The translations under genes were made by a program, and so were the position numbers. The notes below the pieces were generated by a model that saw nothing but the letters and a program-made list of their open reading frames with translations, did not search any database and was not told where the DNA came from. A DNA stretch of 13,101 nt from Candidatus Hydrogenedentota bacterium. Lineage in GTDB: Bacteria; Hydrogenedentota; Hydrogenedentia; Hydrogenedentales; SLHB01. This document shows, piece by piece, positions 6,962 to 13,101 of this stretch (the first letter of the stretch is position 1; the number at the start of each line of letters is the position of its first letter). Where the stretch lies: assembly GCA_007130675.1 (NCBI GenBank), contig SLSB01000275.1, positions 1 to 13,101 on the forward strand, in the 5' to 3' direction.

Positions 6962-6980
6962 GCGACAGATGAAGAAACAC

Positions 6981-8531
6981 TTATGTCCAGATGGGCTCGA
7001 TGGGCAAAGTGTCCCCCACTGTCTCCTGCCACGCTTGGAGAGCGGCGGTCATGGCGCGGATGCGCTCGCGGTGTTCGGGGCGGAAAAACAGGTTGGTCGT
7101 TTCGCCCGGATCGTCGTTGAGATTATAGAGTTGACTGCGCTCGAGGGTGTGGAGGGTAAGTTTCCAGCGGTCCGGGGTAACGATCGTCCGGAACGAGTTG
7201 CCTTCGGGCAGGTCCGGCAGCCGAATCGTGCCGCCTGGGTTGCGGCCCGATCGGTCGATGGTGCCTGCCGGGTTCCACTCGACAATCACCGGCCCCGGGT
7301 TGCGCCCCTCTTCGAACAAAGGTCTGAGGCTCTTCCCGGGCAGTTCCGCGCCGTTTTCCGCACCCATGAGGTCCAGCAGCGTCGGCACGAGGTCGATATG
7401 GCTTACGGGGTCGCTGATGGCCTGGCCGCGAACACCGGGGATGCGCATGAGCCAAGGCACCCGCTCGGACTCCTCGTAGCTGAATGTCTTGGTGAGCAGC
7501 CGGTGCGAGCCCATCATGTCGCCGTGGTCGCTGGTGAAGACGATGATGGTGTCTTCCATGAGGCCAAGGTCTTCGAGCGTTTGCAAGATGCCGCCGACAG
7601 CCCGGTCGACCGAATGCACCAGGCCCCAGTAATTCGAGATCAGCCGCTTCCAATGATCCTCGGTCTTGAGAGGCAGATCTCCCCACCCGTTCTCGAAATA
7701 GTACGCCCGGCGCCGACGGTATGCTTCTGGTTCGGTCTCGTCGAGGGGGTCATCGAAATTCTCGGGCACATACACGTCGTCGAGGTGGAGATCGTCAAAC
7801 GGTCCCGTAAACGGCATGTGAGGCTCGAGGAAATTGACATAGAGCATGAACGGTTCGTCGCGGTGGCGGCGCAAGAACTCACAGGCCTCGAGTTCGAGGA
7901 AGCGGGGTTTCGTGTGTTCAAACGGCCGACTCGCCGCGAAATTCCGGCTGAAGTCGCCTCGGCCGTCAGGCGGTTCGTAGCCCTGCTCGCATAGAAAATG
8001 CCAGTAATCGCTCTTCTTGTCCATGTCGCGGCCTTCGCGATAAAACCGGCGGTAACCGTCTTCCATGCTGCGCCACTCGCGGAACCCGTGCTGCGCGAAC
8101 ACCTCATCGCCGAGGTGCCACTTGCCGAAATAGCCGGTTGCGTAATCGGAATCCGCCACAAGCTCGGGAAACGTGGGCACATCAAACGGCAGGGCGATAT
8201 TGTTTTGGGTGCAGCCGTTGGTGTGGGGCCAGAGACCGGTCATGACCGTCGACCGCGCCGGGGTGCAGACCGGCTGGCTCACGTAGGCATTGCGAAACAC
8301 GATGCTCTCCGCGGCCAATCGGTTGAGGTTCGGGGCCTGGATAACCCTGTTCCCGTACGCCGCCATGGTGTCGGGGCGCTGCTCGTCGGTCCACAAAAAC
8401 AGCAGATTGGGTTTCCGCTTGGGCGAGGCCTGCCCCCGCGATCGCCGACCGAGCGTGAGGGCCGCCGCGGCCGCCGCCTGGGTCCGCAGAAACGTGCGCC
8501 GCGAAGGGTTGCGACGTGAAGTGTGTTTCAT
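6981..8531 (-). CDS. Sulfatase, Cys-type (formylglycine-dependent), Tat-exported (516 aa)
   Basis: This enzyme family hydrolyses sulfate esters, often of polysaccharides, outside the cytoplasm, after a Cys is oxidised to formylglycine. The ATG at 8531 has a near-ideal AAGGAGG site (8540-8546) 8 nt upstream. A twin-arginine signal is visible (SRRTFLRTQ, residues 10-18) with an Ala-rich core to about residue 27. The fold motifs are complete: LLFLWTDEQRPDTMAAYG (43-60; metal ligand Asp49), the modification site C-T-P-A-R followed by STVMTG (Cys89, Arg93), GYFGKWHLG (133-141; Lys137, His139), NFLEPHMPF (His238) and FTSDHGDMMGSH (Asp335, His336). CTPAR is an accepted variant of CTPSR. The length is normal for the family. 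A TetR gene lies 127 nt upstream on the same strand, with promoter-like signals between. No sulfatase-maturating enzyme is in the window. The sulfated substrate cannot be named. Confidence 0.96.
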   Translation of the reverse strand: MKHTSRRNPSRRTFLRTQAAAAAALTLGRRSRGQASPKRKPNLLFLWTDEQRPDTMAAYGNRVIQAPNLNRLAAESIVFRNAYVSQPVCTPARSTVMTGLWPHTNGCTQNNIALPFDVPTFPELVADSDYATGYFGKWHLGDEVFAQHGFREWRSMEDGYRRFYREGRDMDKKSDYWHFLCEQGYEPPDGRGDFSRNFAASRPFEHTKPRFLELEACEFLRRHRDEPFMLYVNFLEPHMPFTGPFDDLHLDDVYVPENFDDPLDETEPEAYRRRRAYYFENGWGDLPLKTEDHWKRLISNYWGLVHSVDRAVGGILQTLEDLGLMEDTIIVFTSDHGDMMGSHRLLTKTFSYEESERVPWLMRIPGVRGQAISDPVSHIDLVPTLLDLMGAENGAELPGKSLRPLFEEGRNPGPVIVEWNPAGTIDRSGRNPGGTIRLPDLPEGNSFRTIVTPDRWKLTLHTLERSQLYNLNDDPGETTNLFFRPEHRERIRAMTAALQAWQETVGDTLPIEPIWT

Positions 8532-8553
8532 GGCATGAACCTCCTTGGCAATA

Positions 8554-8569
8554 TGCGTGCTTTAACGCA
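8554..8569. promoter_or_regulatory. Candidate operator TGCGT-N6-ACGCA upstream of the Cys-type sulfatase gene
   Basis: TGCGT (8554-8558) and ACGCA (8565-8569) form a 16-bp inverted repeat just upstream of the ribosome site. Its right half (TTAACGCA, 8562-8569) recurs in reverse orientation at 9440-9447 in front of the neighbouring TetR gene. Short, so weak on its own. Confidence 0.25.
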
Positions 8570-8593
8570 ACGGAAGCGCATTCGTACACCGCA

Positions 8594-8622
8594 AATTTTG
8601 CAGTCCGCGGGGGTGATGTCAA
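8594..8622 (-). promoter_or_regulatory. Candidate promoter of the Cys-type sulfatase gene
   Basis: On the minus strand a perfect TTGACA (8617-8622) is followed after 17 nt by AAAATT (8594-8599), a poor -10 match. The -10 region is part of an 11-bp palindrome, GCAAA-T-TTTGC (8591-8601). The leader would be about 55 nt. Confidence 0.4.
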
Positions 8623-8658
8623 AAAACGGCCTGCGTAACGGAATGCGGTGCTACCGAT

Positions 8659-9411
8659 TCAGCCGCGATCGCCGTGCCAGTTGCCTTCGCCGTAGAGCTG
8701 CTGCGCCTCTTCAGGGAAGACGGCCTTGCGGGTGCGGGCCAGGCTCTCTTCCCAATCGAGCTCGAGAAACAGGGGCCGCCAACCATATCCGTCTGCAAGC
8801 ACGCTGAACACGCGGAAGAGATTCGAGAACGGGTTTTCGATGCCGAGCACCTGGCGAGGACTGTTGCTCTCGATGAGCGTGAATGCGCCATCGACCAAGG
8901 CCCATATGCCGAAGGCCATCTCCTTGAGCATCTCGTCATGTTGGGTTTCGAGATTGCCCTCTCGCACGGCGTCCAGAAGTATGCCGTGGAGCAGGGCCAC
9001 TTCGCGGTCCTCGATGTGCACCAGTTCGCTCAGGTGTTGCGGAGACGCCTTTTCGCGAATCGGCCCGATAGCCATGTGCATGATACGTGAATCATCCGGG
9101 TGGAGCCGGGTAAACAGGGAAACAGCTTCGCCGAGGGCGACCACTCGTTCGCGAGATTGGCAGGATTGGGCCGTTGCCCGTTCCATCATCTCGAGGCGTT
9201 TCCGCGCGCATTCTACTGCCAGGGCCACCAGCAAGTCTTCCTTGCACCCGAAATGCTGGTACATGGTGCCCTTTGGGCACGCGCTGGCGGCCGCGACCCG
9301 TTCCATGGTGAGTCCAAAATACCCCCCTTCGAGCAAGACCGACTTTGCCGCTGCAAGAATGGCGTCTTCACGTTGTTTGATTTCTGTTTGCCACGGCGAC
9401 CATTGGGTCAT
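8659..9411 (-). CDS. TetR/AcrR-family transcriptional regulator, copy 1 (250 aa)
   Basis: TetR proteins are dimeric repressors that release DNA on binding a small ligand. The ATG at 9411 has AGGAGG 8 nt upstream. The DNA-binding domain spans about residues 12-60: ILAAAKSVLLEGGYFGLTM, then ERVAAASACPKGTMYQHFG (37-55), with the typical Y-x-H-F end of the recognition helix, then CKEDLL. The ligand domain (about 65-250) ends in VFSVLADGYGWRPL and WEESLARTRKAVFPEEAQQL. The protein aligns without gaps, over all 250 residues, to the regulator at 11620-12372, with about 58% identity by hand count. It is strongest in the HTH, in MAFGIWALVDG (165-175) and in the VLADGYGWRPL segment. It lies 127 nt upstream of the Cys-type sulfatase gene, a natural candidate target along with itself. 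A separate promoter between them argues against a simple operon. The ligand is unknown. Confidence 0.95.
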   Translation of the reverse strand: MTQWSPWQTEIKQREDAILAAAKSVLLEGGYFGLTMERVAAASACPKGTMYQHFGCKEDLLVALAVECARKRLEMMERATAQSCQSRERVVALGEAVSLFTRLHPDDSRIMHMAIGPIREKASPQHLSELVHIEDREVALLHGILLDAVREGNLETQHDEMLKEMAFGIWALVDGAFTLIESNSPRQVLGIENPFSNLFRVFSVLADGYGWRPLFLELDWEESLARTRKAVFPEEAQQLYGEGNWHGDRG

Positions 9412-9489
9412 GACCGAACCCTCCTGCGAGCCCCAATTATGCGTTAATGATACTACAGGAGCTGCTGCGCCCGCCAGTGCAAATGTATC
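9412..9489. other. Short spacer upstream of TetR copy 1
   Basis: This 78-bp gap follows the YhhN-family gene and precedes TetR copy 1, both on the minus strand. It contains a small palindrome, ATTA-TGCGT-TAAT (9436-9448), 25 nt before the TetR start, a possible autoregulatory site. No confident -35/-10 pair was found. Confidence 0.4.
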
Positions 9490-10131
9490 TCATGCGTAAA
9501 ACCATATGCTGATCGCGAAGCACCACACCGCCGCGTAATACTGGGGAAGCCCGAGGATGAAGTTCGAAAATCCCGGACGGACAAAGCGCTGCCGCGCCAC
9601 GAAGATGTCGGACACATAGAACAGCACCGCGCCGGGAAGCAGGATGAGCGGGCCTCCGGCGCCCACGGCACCGGCGGCCAGCGCCACCATCGCCGAAATG
9701 ATCACCATGTAGGCGTATACGGGCGCTTTCATTTCACGCGGGACGTGGGGCCGCAGCCACGGAACGATGAGCGAAGCGGGCACCAGGGTACCCGCTGCCG
9801 CGGCAATGGCCCAGAGAGGTTCAAAGCCCATCCGCACAAATGCGATCAACAGCACCCCATGGGCGCCCAGAAATGAAAAAAGCCCCACCAGAAACAGTAT
9901 TTTGTCCTCGTATGCCAGGAGCAGGTCCCCTATCCAGCACAATATCAGGGCGAAAAACACCCACCGGCCATAGGAAGTGTCGAGTGCGCCGCCTAGATAG
10001 GCTATCGCCAGAAACGCAGTCGATGCGGTCATCTTGAAGAAAACGCGACCCGCAAACCCTTTGCGCTCGGCCGCGAGATTGAGCCCCAGGGCCGCTGCCA
10101 GAATCCCCGTCAATACTGCTGCTTGTACCAC
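9490..10131 (-). CDS. YhhN/TMEM86-family membrane protein, lysoplasmalogenase-like (213 aa)
   Basis: The protein is hydrophobic throughout, with about seven or eight membrane segments. Family features are IGDLLLAYEDK in a mid-protein loop, GLFSFLGAHGVLLIAFV (the G-x-F-x-x-x-A-H pattern), GAVLFYVSDIFVARQRF, and YYAAVWCFAISIW at the C-terminus. The human relative TMEM86B cleaves the vinyl-ether bond of lysoplasmalogens. Bacterial members have mostly unproven activity. The GTG at 10131 is chosen because GGGGAG (10139-10144) lies 7 nt before it. An upstream in-frame GTG at 10146 would add five residues but has only a weak AAGAA right next to it. It lies 78 nt upstream of TetR copy 1 and 340 nt downstream of the pseudopilin gene. 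Family membership is fairly firm, enzyme activity is inferred. Confidence 0.85.
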   Translation of the reverse strand: MVQAAVLTGILAAALGLNLAAERKGFAGRVFFKMTASTAFLAIAYLGGALDTSYGRWVFFALILCWIGDLLLAYEDKILFLVGLFSFLGAHGVLLIAFVRMGFEPLWAIAAAAGTLVPASLIVPWLRPHVPREMKAPVYAYMVIISAMVALAAGAVGAGGPLILLPGAVLFYVSDIFVARQRFVRPGFSNFILGLPQYYAAVWCFAISIWFYA

Positions 10132-10471
10132 GGAATGACTCCCCACTTCTTGTTTTTGCGTATCGCCTTCAACGACGGCGGTCTATGTATATCAGAGAGA
10201 TGCCCGGAATACCAATGCCAGATGCGATGCTTCCGCGGTGCCGCGCGTATGAATCCCCAAGAACCCGGCAAGCATTGGGGCCTGTTGGCTTGGTGTACCG
10301 GCCATGCTTTAGCAGCCACGTGCGGCTCTGAGCAAGAACGGCGGCGGGGCATGGGCGCGTATGCCGCCCATGCCCCGTCTCGCCTTCACCAAGGGACGCT
10401 AGCGCCTATTGGCGCAGAGCGCAAGAACGCACAGTACGAGGTTCTGGTTCTCAGCCGAAATTGGCCAATCA
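10132..10471. other. Intergenic region between pseudopilin and YhhN-family genes
   Basis: This 340-bp gap holds a strong hairpin (10345-10377) and a small 5-bp one, GCGCC-TATT-GGCGC (10402-10415). Open frames crossing it have no recognisable motif or ribosome site. The promoter of the YhhN-family gene should lie near 10150-10200 but I cannot place it. Confidence 0.5.
10345..10377 (-). terminator. Strong hairpin downstream of the pseudopilin gene, possible terminator
   Basis: CGGGGCATGGGCG (10345-10357) and CGCCCATGCCCCG (10365-10377) form a perfect 13-bp stem with a 7-nt loop, 94 nt past the pseudopilin stop codon. On the minus strand it is followed by CCGCCGTTCTTGC, which has no proper T tract, so it may instead be an RNA-stabilising structure or a repeat. 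Confidence 0.45.
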
Positions 10472-11431
10472 TCAGAATCCCGGCATATGACCCCAGAAGG
10501 TTGCATAACCCGGAGTAACCGGAAAGCTCTGGCTGGGATAGCGGTGGAACTGCACATGGCCATCCATATAGAGAACGTTGCAGCCGCCCGGAATGTGGTT
10601 GAATGTCGAGTAATTCGAATCATCCGACGAAATCACGTCCCACATGACCGGGAGTTCGCTCTGCGCCGTGGCGCCGGCGGCCGGGTTGTTGATGTCGGTG
10701 ATCATGAACCGCTCGATACCTTCACGCAAGCGGTAGATGGTGTCGCCTCCGCCGTTGCCCGTGCCAGGGCTAACAGTGAGGTCCTGATCGAAATACTGGT
10801 TATGACCGTAGTTGCCAAAAATGCAGTCTTGAAGCATCACGCCCGAGGTTACCTCTGACATGAAGGCCGACAGCAACTGTGCCGGTATCATAGCAGTCGG
10901 CTGAAAGGGATGTGGCACGTGCTCATCGTTCGCGTCGCACATATCAAGCACCCAGCCAATGTAATTGTACGAGCGATCTGGCGTTGATACATACCCCACA
11001 TACGCACACTGACCCGAACCGTCGTCCTCGACCACACCAGCGCCGTAGGCCGATCCCCATTCCATGTTCGCGCCCGAGGGACACAGCAAGACGTTTGTGT
11101 CGCTCAGATACTCGGGATACACCGCGCTCATGTTAAGGAAGAACCGCGCCGCATCCCTATCCCTGTTGGTGCAGCCGGTAGAATCGGGCAGGCCGTATCC
11201 TGCCGGGGCAGTATAGGGGTGGTGGCCGTGCATGCGGGGCCACATCTCGCCTCTGGATTCATTGGCGTACATCTTGGCCACCAAGCCAAGCTGTTTGAGG
11301 TTGTTTGCGCAGGCTGCGCGGCGGGCCGCTTCACGGGCACGGGCAAGCGCGGGCAGCAGGATCGCCGCCAGAATGCCGATGATCGCGATGACGACCAGCA
11401 GTTCGATCAAAGTGAAACCACGTTTTCTCAT
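10472..11431 (-). CDS. Type II secretion-type pseudopilin with H-Xn-DG C-terminal motif (319 aa)
   Basis: The N-terminus is a textbook type IV prepilin signal: MRKRG, cleavage before Phe6, then FTLIELLVVIAIIGILAAILLPALARAR in two readable halves (FTLIELLVVIAIIG and ILAAILLPALARAR), with Glu at mature position 5. The following AARRAACANNLKQLG is typical of the large pseudopilin-like families of Planctomycetes and relatives. Near the C-terminus HIPGGCNVLYMDGH (His279, Asp290, Gly291) is the prepilin-processing-associated H-X9-DG motif, here with ten residues between His and DG. The ATG at 11431 is preferred over the TTG at 11437 because AGGAGGAG (11439-11446) lies 7 nt before the ATG but almost touches the TTG. 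No secretion ATPase, peptidase or other pilin gene is nearby. Such proteins usually occur in many stand-alone copies per genome. The precise role is unknown. Confidence 0.93.
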   Translation of the reverse strand: MRKRGFTLIELLVVIAIIGILAAILLPALARAREAARRAACANNLKQLGLVAKMYANESRGEMWPRMHGHHPYTAPAGYGLPDSTGCTNRDRDAARFFLNMSAVYPEYLSDTNVLLCPSGANMEWGSAYGAGVVEDDGSGQCAYVGYVSTPDRSYNYIGWVLDMCDANDEHVPHPFQPTAMIPAQLLSAFMSEVTSGVMLQDCIFGNYGHNQYFDQDLTVSPGTGNGGGDTIYRLREGIERFMITDINNPAAGATAQSELPVMWDVISSDDSNYSTFNHIPGGCNVLYMDGHVQFHRYPSQSFPVTPGYATFWGHMPGF

Positions 11432-11619
11432 TGTCAAGCTCCTCCTGAACCGTTTTCAATTGTTAGTCAACACACAAATCAGGCCATCCGGCATGCGGAT
11501 GTGCTTCAGCTTTGGGGTACCAACATCGATAGTGCATCCCTCCCTTCTTCTCCTTCGCATCGCCAACCAACATTAAGCTATGCCAACTCGCCCCCTGTGC
11601 ACGGGGCGCGGGATTGGTC
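11432..11619. other. Spacer between TetR copy 2 and the pseudopilin gene
   Basis: This 188-bp gap must hold the pseudopilin promoter on the minus strand. The stretch nearest the gene is A/T-richer than its surroundings, with TTGACT around 11464-11469, but no convincing -10 box lies at the right distance. No hairpin with a T tract follows the TetR stop codon. I see no gene. Confidence 0.4.
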
Positions 11620-12372
11620 CTATGCGTTTTGGGTATCCGGCATGCCCATGGTGCGCAATCGCTGAATCTCCTCGGGAAAGACTGTCCTGCGCACATTGGC
11701 CAGAACCTCTTCCCAGTCGTGGTCTGCATACAGGGGCCGCCATCCGTATCCGTCGGCCAAGACGTTGAACACCTGGAACATGCTCGATATCGGGTCCGAG
11801 AGAGCCAAGGCATTGCGGGTCGCGCCACTCTCGATCAGGGTGTAGCTGCCGTCGACCAGCGCCCAGATGCCGAACGCCATTTCGTTAAGCACGGCGGTGT
11901 CTCGAATCGGAAGATCTCCCTCGCGCACGGCATCTTCAAGAATGCCTTTGAGAATCTCGACCACGGCCCGTTCGACCCGAACCAAAGCGTCCAGCCGCGT
12001 GGGCGAGGCATTCTCGCGCACCGGCCCCGTCGCGGCGTGCAGGATCCGCAAGTCTTCGGGCTGGAGGCGCGCGAACAGCGCCGCGGCTTCGCCCAACGCC
12101 ACCACGCGCTCGCGTGACATCCCCGCATAGGCCGCACTGCGGGCAACCATCGCCAGACGCCGCTCGAGACTTTCCGCGGCAAGCGCTAAGACAAGGTCCT
12201 CCTTGCAGCCAAACCGTTGATACATCGTGCCTTTCGGGCAATCGCTCGCCTGGGCGACCCGGTCCATGGTCAAGCCGAAGTATCCGCGCTCGAGCAAGAT
12301 GCGCCGCGCTTCGGTGAGAATCGTAGCCTCGCGCTGCTGAATCTCGATCTGTTTGGCGGAAAGCTGAATCAC
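11620..12372 (-). CDS. TetR/AcrR-family transcriptional regulator, copy 2 (250 aa)
   Basis: Paralogue of the regulator at 8659-9411, with equal length and about 58% identity by hand count. The HTH spans about residues 12-60: ILLERGYFGLTM, then DRVAQASDCPKGTMYQRFG (37-55), where the recognition helix ends Y-x-R-F instead of Y-x-H-F. The ligand domain keeps MAFGIWALVDG and VFNVLADGYGWRPL, while residues 60-85, 130-140, 150-160 and 181-200 differ most, as expected if the two sense different ligands. The start is GTG at 12372, with AAAAGGG 5 nt upstream. A 17-bp palindrome (12432-12448) lies about 60 nt upstream and fits autorepression. The next gene downstream, 188 nt away, is the pseudopilin. 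The distance makes joint transcription possible but not required. Confidence 0.94.
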   Translation of the reverse strand: MIQLSAKQIEIQQREATILTEARRILLERGYFGLTMDRVAQASDCPKGTMYQRFGCKEDLVLALAAESLERRLAMVARSAAYAGMSRERVVALGEAAALFARLQPEDLRILHAATGPVRENASPTRLDALVRVERAVVEILKGILEDAVREGDLPIRDTAVLNEMAFGIWALVDGSYTLIESGATRNALALSDPISSMFQVFNVLADGYGWRPLYADHDWEEVLANVRRTVFPEEIQRLRTMGMPDTQNA

Positions 12373-12405
12373 TTCGGCCCTTTTATTGTCGACTCACAGA
12401 CGACG

Positions 12406-12436
12406 TTTATACGACGCTAAGAGCGGTCTATGTCGA
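12406..12436 (-). promoter_or_regulatory. Candidate promoter of TetR copy 2
   Basis: On the minus strand TATAAA (12406-12411) is a good -10 box. The best -35 is TCGACA (12431-12436) at a long 19-nt spacing. Transcription would begin near 12399, giving a leader of about 27 nt before the GTG. Confidence 0.35.
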
Positions 12437-12448
12437 CGCAACGTCGAC
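12432..12448. promoter_or_regulatory. 17-bp perfect palindrome, probable TetR operator
   Basis: GTCGACG-CAA-CGTCGAC is a perfect 7-bp inverted repeat with a 3-nt centre, of the size typical for TetR operators. It overlaps the proposed -35 box of the TetR gene at 11620-12372. GTCGACTCA at its right end (12443-12451) is repeated at 12388-12396, within the predicted leader. Three GTCGAC hexamers thus lie within 61 bp. Confidence 0.5.
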
Positions 12449-12534
12449 TCAATGCGAAAGTGTACGCCAGCTTGCCTGCGATGTCAAGAGGAGAGCCAGG
12501 AAGATTGAGGGCCTGCGTTCCGAACGAAAGAAAC

Positions 12535-12555
12535 GAGGCGAGACGCCTCATCTAC
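12535..12555 (-). repeat. GTCTCGCC-family palindrome, possible terminator
   Basis: Read on the minus strand: GTAGATGAGGCGTCTCGCC, ending CTC, with a 6-bp stem GAGGCG-TCT-CGCCTC (12535-12549), followed by GTTTCTTTC. The GTAG start and the CGTCTCGCC core match the left arm at 2677. The T-rich tail could make it a terminator for the E1-beta transcript about 220 nt downstream of that stop codon. Confidence 0.4.
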
Positions 12556-12621
12556 GATTTTCCTAAAAGAGGCAGTTCAAGGGGACTGACGCCGGCTTTT
12601 GCGAAGCAAAACATAGCAAAA

Positions 12622-12639
12622 CACGGTGTCTCGCCGTGG
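12622..12639 (+). repeat. GTCTCGCC-family palindrome, second copy in this gap
   Basis: CACGGTGTCTCGCCGTGG has arms CACGG/CCGTG and differs from 2681-2700 (CACGGACGTCTCGCCCGTGG) mainly by two missing bases. TAGCA a few bases upstream (12614-12618) recalls the GTAGCA start of that copy. Confidence 0.4.
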
Positions 12640-12690
12640 TGGCATCGGCCAGCCTGACAGTACGGTACGCGCCTCAGCGGTCTGGCGCGG

Positions 12691-12711
12691 GCGGTATCGG
12701 GTCGATACCGC
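12691..12711 (-). terminator. Perfect 9-bp hairpin downstream of E1-beta
   Basis: GCGGTATCG (12691-12699) and CGATACCGC (12703-12711) pair perfectly around a 3-nt loop, 57 nt past the E1-beta stop codon. No T tract follows on the minus strand, so a terminator role is uncertain. A protein-binding site is also possible. Confidence 0.35.
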
Positions 12712-12768
12712 ACCGTGCATCAGGATTTCAGCCCGTTTGAGAGCTTGGCGGCGTTCCGCGGTGCGCTG

Positions 12769-13101
12769 TTACAACATGCCCTCTTTGGACAGCCGCATGA
12801 GCTCTGCGGGATGGCGCGGTTCGCGAGGCTCGTAGCCGGGCAGGGGCTTGATCTGCGTGTGGTACGCATCGAGAAAGCTCGATACAAGCGGGTAGTAGTC
12901 GTCCTCGAGTTCGGCGGGCGGCACGATCCAGTTCTTCGCGCCGACAACGGCCGGCGGTGCATCAAGGTAATCAAACGCCATCTGCGTGATCTGCGCCGCC
13001 ACCGTATGCAGGTAACTGCCGCGCTCGCAGGCGTCGCTCCCGAGTATGAGTTTTCCGGTCTTCTTCACCGAATTGTAGAGAATCTCGTAATCAAACGGGA
13101 C
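12769..13101 (-). CDS. Thiamine-diphosphate 2-oxoacid dehydrogenase E1-beta subunit, C-terminal 110 aa (partial)
   Basis: The open frame enters from the right edge (reading VPFDYEILYNSVKKTGKLIL) and ends with TAA at 12769, so only the C-terminal part of a longer gene is present. A GTG at 13068 is internal and not the start. The segment matches the transketolase C-terminal domain of E1-beta subunits of pyruvate or branched-chain 2-oxoacid dehydrogenase. Visible features are SVKKTGKLIL, then GSDACERGSYLHTVAAQI, MAFDYLDAPPAVVGAKNWIV and PAELEDDYYP, closing with PLPGYEP. E1-beta pairs with E1-alpha to decarboxylate a 2-oxoacid in the cytoplasm and pass the acyl group to lipoyl-E2. E1-alpha and E2 would lie outside the window. 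The substrate cannot be told from this fragment. The last 15 or so residues, rich in Arg and Pro, extend beyond the usual end. Confidence 0.82.
   Translation of the reverse strand, partial: VPFDYEILYNSVKKTGKLILGSDACERGSYLHTVAAQITQMAFDYLDAPPAVVGAKNWIVPPAELEDDYYPLVSSFLDAYHTQIKPLPGYEPREPRHPAELMRLSKEGML

Larger units (their letters stand above)
6817..6980. other. Spacer between the two sulfatase-family genes
   Basis: This 164-bp gap separates the end of the upstream Cys-type sulfatase gene from the start of the Thr-type gene. It holds a small hairpin, CGGGCAG-ATT-CTGCCCG (6945-6961), 20 nt after the sulfatase stop, which may be a weak terminator without a T tract, and an A/T-rich imperfect palindrome at 6879-6907. 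The gap is large enough for an independent promoter, but no clear -35/-10 pair stands out. Confidence 0.5.
12373..12768. other. Intergenic region upstream of TetR copy 2, with repeats
   Basis: This 396-bp gap lies between the E1-beta stop codon (12769) and TetR copy 2. It holds the TetR promoter and operator (12388-12451), two copies of the GTCTCGCC palindrome family (12535-12555 and 12622-12639) and a perfect hairpin (12691-12711). Open frames crossing it show no protein motif. Confidence 0.55.

Noticed and set aside
6969..7994. Plus-strand open frame of 341 codons
   Set aside because: Antisense to the Cys-type sulfatase, whose full motif set is present on the minus strand.
8726..9499. Plus-strand open frame of 257 codons across TetR copy 1
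   Set aside because: The minus-strand TetR with HTH and a strong ribosome site explains this stretch.
10123..10518. Plus-strand frame of 131 codons between the YhhN-family and pseudopilin genes
   Set aside because: It crosses a strong hairpin, overlaps both neighbouring genes in antisense and shows no family motif.
11432..11619. TGGCA...TTAATG stretch considered as a sigma-54 promoter for the pseudopilin gene
   Set aside because: The -12 element lacks the needed GC, so the match fails.
12373..12768. Possible CRISPR or attachment site in the repeat-bearing gap
   Set aside because: The repeats are few, unevenly spaced palindromes without spacers of constant length, and no cas or integrase gene is nearby.

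Overview
The window is GC-rich DNA with a gene set typical of a free-living Gram-negative heterotroph of the Planctomycetes/Lentisphaerae/Hydrogenedentota type. The evidence for this is two Tat-exported sulfatase-superfamily proteins, a pseudopilin with the H-Xn-DG C-terminal signature, a secreted neutral-ceramidase-like protein, an ERG9-like squalene/phytoene synthase, and several palindromic intergenic repeats. The assignment is by gene style, not by a marker gene. Hydrogenedentota is my best guess and is unproven.

Layout, left to right. (1) A secreted protein of unknown function on the minus strand runs off the left edge (1-1251). (2) A divergent intergenic region (1252-1575) carries a good sigma-70-like promoter for a squalene/phytoene synthase on the plus strand (1576-2649). 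(3) After a gap with a 23-bp-arm inverted repeat comes a secreted ceramidase-like hydrolase (2877-4361, plus), closed by a clear intrinsic terminator. (4) A 649-bp gap with no convincing gene holds a 129-bp element with near-perfect inverted repeats and several hairpins. (5) From 5011 to the right edge every gene is on the minus strand. In transcription order (right to left) these are the C-terminus of a thiamine-diphosphate dehydrogenase E1-beta subunit, a TetR regulator, a pseudopilin, a YhhN/TMEM86-family membrane protein, a second TetR regulator, a canonical Cys-type sulfatase, and a sulfatase-like protein lacking the formylglycine cysteine.

How the genes may work together. The two TetR proteins have the same length and are about 58% identical by hand count without gaps, so they are paralogues from a duplication. 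One lies directly upstream of the Cys-type sulfatase and the other upstream of the pseudopilin. A plausible reading is regulator-target units for export or surface functions, but spacing and separate promoter-like signals suggest individual transcription units, not one long operon. Several proteins have lipid-related families (squalene synthase, ceramidase-like, YhhN/lysoplasmalogenase-like), but they are not in one operon and I infer no pathway.

I saw no complete novel defence or mobile system. The points most worth a second look are the paralogous regulators with a 17-bp palindrome upstream of one, the sulfatase-like protein with Thr in place of the modified Cys, and the repeat families in the gaps. 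I saw no CRISPR array, rRNA, tRNA or transposase by eye.
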